Made by a program: the position numbers and the translations under genes. The notes under the pieces are model-generated. The model was not told the DNA's origin, ran no database searches, and saw nothing but the letters and a program-made list of their open reading frames with translations. A stretch of DNA of 64,000 bases from Candidatus Zixiibacteriota bacterium (lineage in GTDB: Bacteria > Zixibacteria > MSB-5A5 > WJJR01 > JAJRUJ01), in NCBI GenBank assembly GCA_024277855.1, contig JAJRUJ010000087.1, positions 1 to 64,000 on the forward strand, read 5' to 3'. This document shows, piece after piece, positions 56,466 through 64,000 of this stretch (the first letter of the stretch is position 1; every line of letters starts with the position of its first letter).

Positions 56466-59400
56466 ATGATCAGGTCATTGGTTACTATACTTTGTCTGTT
56501 GGTTCTATTACTGGTCGCCACTTCGGCTGACGCGCAGACAACATAACTCGATGCCGCCTACCTTTGTGGGATTGATGGGAGTTGCGAATACACGCCTCTG
56601 GTTGCCCAGCGCTATGAACTTGTCGTGACGACTGAATGCGGTGCCTGGCATGACCAACTTAAATCAGATAACCCCAATGTCATGACCTTTATCTATACCT
56701 CCGGCACCGACAATTACACAACCCCCGGGGCCACCGGTGGCTGGTATTACGGCCCCCGTGAACATGCCTGGCTGAAACAGCGCTGTGCCGAACTGGGATA
56801 CTCCACCGAGATTCTTTATATGCACTACTATGACAACACCGTCGTCAGCGGCTATTCCATCCCGGGGACCTATTCTTCCACGGTCACCGAATCCGATTCT
56901 GTCTCGCGTGTTCCGGTCTATCTCGGTTACTACAGCGGTGATGGTGTGGGCAGGATGCTGGTCAACTATTCGCATCCGATCACTCGCCAGTTGCAAATCG
57001 AATATGCCAAGCAAGCCTGGCTCAATCCGGACGCCGGGCATGACTGGCCGCAGACCAGTTCCTGGGATGGCTATTACATCGACAATTGGCTGGCCAATGA
57101 GTTAAGTCCCGCGATGGGGCAAATTGGTTCGGTGACTGCTGGCGGCCGATTGGCCGAACATCCCACCCGGGCCTACATCGGTTCCGACGAGGCGGTTGCC
57201 TGGTACCAGGAACAGATGCATCAGTTTGCCCGGGAACTGCGCGATACCCTGCATAATGCGGCCGCCTGGGCCCCGGACGGACGGCCGAAGTATCTTGCGG
57301 CCAATATTGCCAACACGTGGATTGATGATTTCGCCGATCCGGAAATCTGTGGGATCGATTACCTTCTACAGGAGTTCCAGTACAGCCCGATCCGCACGAC
57401 GGCGCAGGTGTTGCCCAAGGCGGCCAGCCGTGATTCGGCCAGTTACGCCAATGGGAGCTATACCCTTTACAGTGCCCTGCAACAGCTTTCGCCTTCCAAC
57501 GGCGAAGGGTCGGTGACACAGGCCGAGGCGCTCTACGGTAACCTTGCTTACTATTACGTCACCCGTTCGCCGAATACATATTTATTCCAGATGTACTCCA
57601 ACCCTTCCAATTACTGGATTGATCAGGGCGCGACATCGTGGGATACCCTCTCCTGGCGGGGATGTATGGACTACGAGATCGGCCCGCCGCTTGACCGTTA
57701 TTCACTTTTCGGCACCGGGACCGATCCGGCGGGATGGACCTATACTATTTACCAGCGCGAGTATGCCGACGCGCTGGTGATGGTGCGTCCGATCACCGAG
57801 TGGAACGCCGACATCACGCCGGAAACTGCGGTTGCCGTACAATTACCAGTCGCCTATCAACAACTTAATATCGATGGTTCACTCGGGTCTCTGTCCACGA
57901 CTTTTTCGCTCCGAAACGGTGGTGGCTTAATCCTGATTAAACCCGGCGGCGGACAGAGTTATCTCATCCCGCCGTTACCCTTCGATCCGGCCAATGGTGA
58001 AATCATTGCCGACCAGAATCCACTTCTCTATGTCAATAACGCGCAGGACTCGGAGTCGCGATCATTGGCCTATGAGTTCCAACTCGACGGTGACGGAGAT
58101 TTTTCCGGGGGAGATCTCATCAATTCCATCTCCGCGCAAATTTCCTCGCCCAGCAGTTCGACCACGGCCTGGGATCCATCGCTGACTCTGGCCGATGGGG
58201 CAACATATTACTGGCGGTGTCGGGTTTCCACGACAAGTGGTGAGGCGGCGGTATCTGAATGGTCAACGACTTTTTCCTTTACGATCAACCTGACCCAGAC
58301 AAACAACTGCCCGACCGCGCCAACCGCGTCCGCCCCGGCCGCTAATGCCCAACTAACCGACCTGACACCGTTTCTGGAGGTCACCAACAGTTCGGACCCG
58401 GATGACGACCAGTTAACCTATGGGTTCGTGATTTGCACCGATGCCGGAATGACCAGTATCGTCGGCTCGGTTGCCGGGCTCCCGCAAGGAACAGGAAATA
58501 CCGGTTGGACTGTCGATCCGCCGTTGACCGCGGGTCAGACGTACTATTGGTACAGCCGGTCGTTTGATGGCGCATGTTACAGCGGTTGGAGCAGTGTGCG
58601 TTCCTTCAGTCTCACGGGCACGAACCAGCCGCCGCCCGTCCCGGTCGCCATCTCGCCGACCAACGAGGAAACGGTGGTCGGCGACCTGATCCTGACCGTA
58701 CAAAATGTTACCGACGCCGAAAGTGACCAGGTCTGGTATCAATTCCTTATATACGATGGCGCGACGATCATCTATCAACTGGATGAAGTACCCGAGGGTT
58801 CGGGATCGACCACCGGGCTGCAGCCCGATATCGCACTTACGAGTGACCGGACATATTCCTGGCGTGTGCAGTGCCACGATCCATACTCATATAGTGGTTG
58901 GAGTGACTATAACTACTTCTATTACGTCGAAAATTCCTGTCCTCCCGCGCCGGGGATTGATTCACCGGCTAACGGGACGCAAACGACAGATACGACGCCG
59001 GTGCTGCGCGTCACCAACAGTAACTACAGCACGACGAATCCGTTGATCTATGATTTTGATGTGGCAACCGATGTGTCATTCTCCGCGATTGTCGCCTCCG
59101 CGACCGGTGTCACCGAGGGGTCATCGACGACTCAATGGACGGTCAGCCCCGCGCTGTCCATTGGCCGGATTTATTATTGGCGCGCCCGGGCTGTTGACGG
59201 CGACTGTGCCGGTGGCTGGAGTGCGACGACCAATTTTGGTATCCCCGGTGCCAACACCACGCCGCCGGTGCCGGTCGGTATCTCACCCCTTGATGAAGCA
59301 TCCGTTTCAGACAACGGCTTTTCCCTGGTGGTTGATAACGTCGACGATCCGCAGGGCGACCCAATCTGGTTTCAATTTATGATCTATCGCAATGGTCAGG

Positions 59401-60446
59401 CCATTTTGGCCCGGGACAACATCCCCCAGAGCGCCGGGCAGACGACCACGTGGCAGCCCAATATTATCCTCGACCATGGCGTCCAGTACAGTTGGCGGGT
59501 ACAGTGCCATGATCCGTATGCCTATAGTGGATGGACCGGCCATTATTATTTTAGTGCCTCCAACCAACTGCCGGATGCGCCCGAGTTGTATTCGCCGGGC
59601 AACGCGGACACTCTCTTGTCTCAATATGTGGTTCTCGCCCTGAACAATGTCGAGCCGCTGGGTGACGATGAGATCGCTTATGAATTCCAGGTATATAGCG
59701 ATCCCGCGCTGAACAATCTGGTTGGCATTACCGATCGAGTTTGGGCGGGCGGCGGCGGTCGTACTTCCTGGCTGGCGAATTTCTTGCCGGAGAATGGCAC
59801 CATGTATTGGTGGCGTGCACGCGCCGTGAGTGGACTTGATGTCGGTCCCTGGTCGGCAACATGGAGTTTCCTTTCCGCCTGGCTCGTCGTTGATGTCGAG
59901 GGGCAAATACCGTCGCTTATCGGCCCGCTCTCGGCTAAGGTGAACACGACACGCCCGCAACTCTCCTTCCGGAGCGACCCGGAGGTCCGGGGTGAGTCTT
60001 GTGAATTCGTCATTGCGGTTGATCCCGAATTTCAAAACCTTTCCGCCTATTCGGGAATCGTCGTGGTAGACGGCCCGGTTGTCCAGTGGACCCCGCGGGA
60101 AAATTTGGTCTCGGGATCAACTTACTACTGGCGTGTTCACTACCTTGGCGGTGAATGGTCAGAAACCGCCATGTTTACGATTCAGCCCGATGTCCACTTT
60201 GCGCCCAATCCCTTCCCGGTCTCCAGCGCCGAGACGGTTACCTTGCATAACGTTCCGGCCGGGGCGGAAATTCGACTCTATTCGGCATCCGGCAACCGCG
60301 TCGCTACCCTGGTCAACGATGAGCGTGACGATATTATCTGGGATGTAACCAACGATAGTGGCGAACCGCTGGCTCCCGGAGTTTATCATTTTACCGTCAC
60401 TGCCGCCGACTTGGATCTTAGAGGGAAATTTGTCGTTGCTCCCTGA
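56466..60446 (+). CDS. Large secreted protein interrupted by in-frame TAA (56544-56546): putative glycosyl hydrolase (GHL15-like) + Ig/FN3-like repeats + FlgD-like C-terminal domain
   Basis: 56466 MIRSLVTILCLLVLLLVATSADAQTT*LDAAYLCGIDGS... continuous with ORF 56625-60446; C-term HFAPNPFPVSSAETVTLHNVPAGAEIRLYSASGNRVATL...DNDSGEPLAPGVYHFTV-like FlgD/T9SS-type fold. Confidence 0.7.
58302..59561 (+). repeat. Two tandem ~630-bp units encoding paired Ig/FN3-like domains
   Basis: NNCPTAP...LTPFLEVTNS...YSWRVQCHDPYSYSGW vs NSCPPAP...TTPVLRVTNS...YSWRVQCHDPYAYSGW, offset 630 bp. Confidence 0.8.
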
Positions 60447-60473
60447 AGCCCGGATATCGAGAATTGAGAAATT

Positions 60474-60510
60474 AAAACGGCCCTCCCCGAACAGGAGGGC
60501 CGTCTTGTTT
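60474..60510. terminator. Bidirectional rho-independent terminator
   Basis: Perfect stem acggccctcc-ccgaaca-ggagggccgt flanked by aaaa (5') and cttgttt (3') between convergent genes. Confidence 0.8.
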
Positions 60511-60524
60511 ATGATTAACTCGGA

Positions 60525-61736
60525 CTATTCAGTCATTGTTGAATCGGCCGACGGTTCGATCGAAAGCGGAAGGGTAGCTCGATACGGCGCGATCAGATAG
60601 TCGCGGTAGTCGGCCGGGTTGCCGGTTTCCCCGGCCTCGGCCGCTTTGGCAATGTTATACATCTCTCGCGCGGTGAGATAATGCAGCACCCACGATTTTC
60701 CATCGTTATAGCGGGTTTCAAGATAGGTAAATGTCTCATCGAGTTCGGGGCCCCATACCGAAAGCGAATCGGCGCGGATTGCACCGTGGCAGTACAATTT
60801 CACAAAAACCCACTCCGGTTGCCCCGGAATATGGTTGTTTGTTTCGACCCAAACATCGGCTCGCCGGGGGGTGGCCAGAGTCTCGTGTGAGATCATCCCG
60901 ACCTCGATACTCGGATAGAAAATATGGCTCCAGTCGGACCAGTCTATCGTCAGGATCCCGTGCATGATCAGTAGATCACCTGAGGGCGGTGTTCCGACCG
61001 CCATCACGGTACCCCGCGCATATGATTTGGGCTTGGTCGGATCATCCAGGGCATAATAAAACCGGTTAATCATCGCCGGCTGGGCGGTTGTCTCGATTGC
61101 CGGAAATGTAAAATCGGCATAGCAGCCATACTCACGTAACAGGGTGATTTCGTTGTTCACGCCGCACATGTCACTGCCCTGGTACGTCCGCGAATTATCC
61201 AGCGCCCAGTTGCCGTGGACAAAACCAAATGTCGTTTCCGGCGGAGTCGATGTCGTCGTCATCCAGCCGTGGCGGGTGAAATTGTCGATGGCCTGCTGCA
61301 ATTTTCCGCCCAGCGTAGCCGGGGTGTCATGAAAATGGTGGAGTTGCAGTTCAATCTCGCCGTATCCCTCCCGGCAGATCGCGGTCAACTCATCAATCTC
61401 TTCGTCGTCAAATTGTTCCGCGGGATAGAAAAATGTGTGCTGCGGATGTCGACCGTCGGCATCGTAATGGTTTTTCCGGCTCTTCCGGAATTGCGTGATC
61501 CAGTGTTTCACATAGTCCACATTGCCGGAGGGTTCAAAATGGTCGCCGAACATGACCAGCAAGTGCCGTGGTGAATCTGAAGCGGTCTCCTCATCGGTCC
61601 CGGCAAATGCCTGTGATAGATAATCGCCGAACCAGATCTGCATTTTCTTGACTTTGATTGCCCGGTATCCCACGAGTGAGATTCCGACCAAAGCAATCAA
61701 GCCAAACAACATTATTATGGTTTTTCGCAGACGCAT
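60525..61736 (-). CDS. Membrane-anchored polysaccharide-deacetylase-like protein
   Basis: N-term TM; MFGDHFEPSGNVDYVKHWITQFRKSRKNHYDADGRHPQHTFFYPAEQFDDEEIDELTAICREGYGEIELQLHHFHDT. Confidence 0.65.
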   Translation of the reverse strand: MRLRKTIIMLFGLIALVGISLVGYRAIKVKKMQIWFGDYLSQAFAGTDEETASDSPRHLLVMFGDHFEPSGNVDYVKHWITQFRKSRKNHYDADGRHPQHTFFYPAEQFDDEEIDELTAICREGYGEIELQLHHFHDTPATLGGKLQQAIDNFTRHGWMTTTSTPPETTFGFVHGNWALDNSRTYQGSDMCGVNNEITLLREYGCYADFTFPAIETTAQPAMINRFYYALDDPTKPKSYARGTVMAVGTPPSGDLLIMHGILTIDWSDWSHIFYPSIEVGMISHETLATPRRADVWVETNNHIPGQPEWVFVKLYCHGAIRADSLSVWGPELDETFTYLETRYNDGKSWVLHYLTAREMYNIAKAAEAGETGNPADYRDYLIAPYRATLPLSIEPSADSTMTE

Positions 61737-61762
61737 ATGTCAACCAGACTTTCCTTTATCCT

Positions 61763-64000
61763 TCACAACTGATATCTCGGTTCACGATACGGAGTTGTCA
61801 ACACATGACGATAGTATTCGTCATAGCGTTCAATCATTCCGGGCATTGTAAAATCGCGTTGTACCCGTGTCCGTCCCGCCTCACCCATGGTATGGGCCAA
61901 TTCCGGATTATTCAACAGCAGAAGCAGTTTTTCAGCAATATCTTTGGGGTCTTTGGGCCGCACCAGGTAGCCGGTAACTCCTTCCTCGACCGCTTCCCAG
62001 TTCGAGCCGACGTTGGTCGCTATTACCGGCAACCCGGCTGCCATATACTCCAGGATTGAATTGGAAAAACCCTCGGACAACGAGGTCAAAGCGGCCACAT
62101 CAAATAGGCGGAGGTAGCTGATCACCTTTGGGGTTCGTCCGACAAACCGTACCCGGTCGGCGATAGCACATTCCTCAGTCAGCTTTCGCAGGTCATCGAT
62201 CAACTCGCCGAATCCGAGTATTACAAAACCGGCGTCGGGGCGCTCCCGGGCGACCAGGCCGGCGGCCCTGATGAAGTACTCAACCCCCTTGACCGGCCGC
62301 AAATTGGCAACCAGACCAACCAGTGGCTCTTCCGGAGCAAAACCAAGGTCGGCCTTGGTCAATTCCGCCGTTTCGGCCGTGCTGTCAAAGGCCGTCGTAT
62401 CCACACCATTGTAAATCACGTTGATTTGCCGTGGACCGGCGCCCTCCAACTTTTGTGTCTGTTGTTTTACCGAGAACGAATTGGCCATAATCCGATGCGT
62501 GAGACGATTGATGATACTCATCGTCCACTTTTGCAAAACAGTCAGGGCGTGACCAAAATTGCGCCGGCTGGTAATAATCCGCGGGACTCGAGCCAGAAAC
62601 GCGGCCGTGACACCGACCACGTGAGCCGCCGGGAAAAATGTCTGGACGATGTCGATTTTCTCCCGGCGGAGGAAATGTGAAAAACGCAAAATGTTCAAGT
62701 AGGCCGTCGGCCGGCGAAATGAGGGTACCTGGAGTTCATAGATTCGGCAGGGGAGATTCAGTGAACGCAGCCAGTCCGACACGACAAAGCAGGCGAGGTA
62801 CAACTCGAACTGCTCCGAGGGCAATTGCCGCAGGAGGTTGACAACCTGCATCTCGGTGCCTGCCTCACCCTGCATCTCATCGATCAAAAACAATAGTTTA
62901 ATCTTCCCGGACCGGCCGGCCGGTGCCGGCCCCAGCGGATGCTGTCGGCGGCGTTTGAGCGACAACATCATCGGCGTCGTTTCGATAGCAAATAGTGAAC
63001 GCGAAAACCGGCCGTCACCGTGGGAGAGCATTTCCGCATTCATGTCGATTCGGCGCAAGGTGTACGGATCGGCCTGAGGATCCACTGTTCCGTAGGTGAT
63101 CGTAAAGCCGGTGTGATACCCGGCTTGACAAACCCGCTCGGCCACACGTTGATCGTAATCCCCATTGGGATAGGAAAAGGCCGTCGTTTCATGCCCGGTC
63201 AGTTCAGCCACTTGCCGGCGGGAAGTTTCAATTTCCAGGGTAAGCTCGTCATCGGGTATTCCCGGTAAAATGCGGTGATTTACCGCATGGGATCCGAAAT
63301 AAATGCCGTTCCGGGACATCTCTGTTACTTCCTCGGCGTTGAGAAATGACCGCCCGGTTGGCCGCGTTTGCGAATTGTTATACACGTAATCCAGGACGGC
63401 ATGGAGCGCTCGGTCGGCAAACTCGTTGTCGAGACCTTTGAGCCGGTCGACCGCCTCGCGCGTATAATACCAGACTCGGTCGTCCTTATCTTCCAGAAGA
63501 TCGAAAACGATATCCGACAGGATATGGGCTTCAAAGAAGAACGCGTCATTTCTGCGCCGTTCCCGCAACAGGCGAAACGCGGCGTAAAGTTCGTCCTGCC
63601 AGAAACGTCGGGGGGTACCGATATATGATGTCGGCAAAAATATCAGCGCGGGTAACCCATGTTTCTTCAATACCGGCCAGGCCAGGGTATAGTTGTCCCG
63701 CCAACCGTCATCGAAAGTAATCATGCACGAACGCGGAGGGAAGGGCTTTCGGGCAAGGATATGTTTTTCGAATTGTTCGTAGGACAACGGGTGGTAATCA
63801 TGGGCGATTAATTCCACAAAAGAATCGAATAGTTCCAGGGGGATCGATTGAGTCGCCGAGGCAAAAACACTTTCATCGGCGGGATCACTGATCCGATGGA
63901 ACGCAAACGCCGCGCAACCGTTTTTCCACCGGTTGAGCAGCGGTTTACTCCCGGTCAGCCGCAGTATTCCGGCCAGTCCGGTCTTGATCAGTCTTCCCGT
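61763..64000 (-). CDS. Polysaccharide deacetylase fused to GT4 glycosyltransferase (5' end beyond window)
   Basis: Open frame continues to base 64000 (TGRLIKTGLAGILRLTG...); NodB-like MITFDDGWRDNYTLAWPVLKKHGLPALIFLPTSYIGT, then GT4 LFLIDEMQGEAGTEMQVVNLLRQL...LRPVKGVEYFIRAAGLV...SLSEGFSNSILEYMAAGLPVIATNVG. Confidence 0.9.
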   Translation of the reverse strand, partial: TGRLIKTGLAGILRLTGSKPLLNRWKNGCAAFAFHRISDPADESVFASATQSIPLELFDSFVELIAHDYHPLSYEQFEKHILARKPFPPRSCMITFDDGWRDNYTLAWPVLKKHGLPALIFLPTSYIGTPRRFWQDELYAAFRLLRERRRNDAFFFEAHILSDIVFDLLEDKDDRVWYYTREAVDRLKGLDNEFADRALHAVLDYVYNNSQTRPTGRSFLNAEEVTEMSRNGIYFGSHAVNHRILPGIPDDELTLEIETSRRQVAELTGHETTAFSYPNGDYDQRVAERVCQAGYHTGFTITYGTVDPQADPYTLRRIDMNAEMLSHGDGRFSRSLFAIETTPMMLSLKRRRQHPLGPAPAGRSGKIKLLFLIDEMQGEAGTEMQVVNLLRQLPSEQFELYLACFVVSDWLRSLNLPCRIYELQVPSFRRPTAYLNILRFSHFLRREKIDIVQTFFPAAHVVGVTAAFLARVPRIITSRRNFGHALTVLQKWTMSIINRLTHRIMANSFSVKQQTQKLEGAGPRQINVIYNGVDTTAFDSTAETAELTKADLGFAPEEPLVGLVANLRPVKGVEYFIRAAGLVARERPDAGFVILGFGELIDDLRKLTEECAIADRVRFVGRTPKVISYLRLFDVAALTSLSEGFSNSILEYMAAGLPVIATNVGSNWEAVEEGVTGYLVRPKDPKDIAEKLLLLLNNPELAHTMGEAGRTRVQRDFTMPGMIERYDEYYRHVLTTPYREPRYQL

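Noticed and set aside
56544-56546. Selenocysteine or stop-codon reassignment as the explanation for the internal stop
   Set aside because: The codon is TAA, not TGA, and TAA/TAG/TGA all terminate clear genes in this window
59307-60035. 242-aa minus-strand ORF inside the Ig-repeat protein
   Set aside because: Antisense to a domain-bearing frame; no domain seen

Overview
This 64 kb bacterial chromosomal window (moderately GC-rich, Gram-negative-type gene content) is mostly housekeeping and envelope genes. Phylum was not established; a candidate phylum is possible. In order it holds: pssA (partial), purS/purQ, a tatA-like gene, a GGDDF-variant diguanylate-cyclase-like protein, a Xer-type recombinase, comF, and an mreC-mreD-mrdA ... 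rodA cell-shape cluster interrupted by an unusual low-complexity secreted protein. These are followed by ptsN, accA, a first glycan cluster (WecA/MraY-like, several GT2/GT4/GT39-like, DegT), polX, alr, a DUF2723-TPR protein, a TPR lipoprotein-like/secreted protein, yggS, divIVA, a PNP, ileS, traR/dksA-like, lspA, an S9 peptidase, a SLOG/DprA-like fusion protein and pruA. Next come a tightly coupled four-gene redox module (DUF6599-like / Tat DUF362 / membrane polyferredoxin / Tat-lipoprotein aldo-keto reductase), a minimal beta-carbonic-anhydrase-like protein and a tRNA-Ser(GGA). The last ~14 kb is a second exopolysaccharide / cell-surface locus. The most interesting points are the exported redox module, the SLOG + DUF2971/AbiGi-like protein, an in-frame TAA between the signal peptide and mature part of a large glycosidase-like protein, a phosphatase/O-antigen-ligase ORF fusion, the acidic/aromatic/basic low-complexity protein, and a candidate promoter-driven small structured RNA. 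No CRISPR array, rRNA, or recognisable IS element/prophage was seen. All family assignments come from reading the translations by eye; no database search was run.
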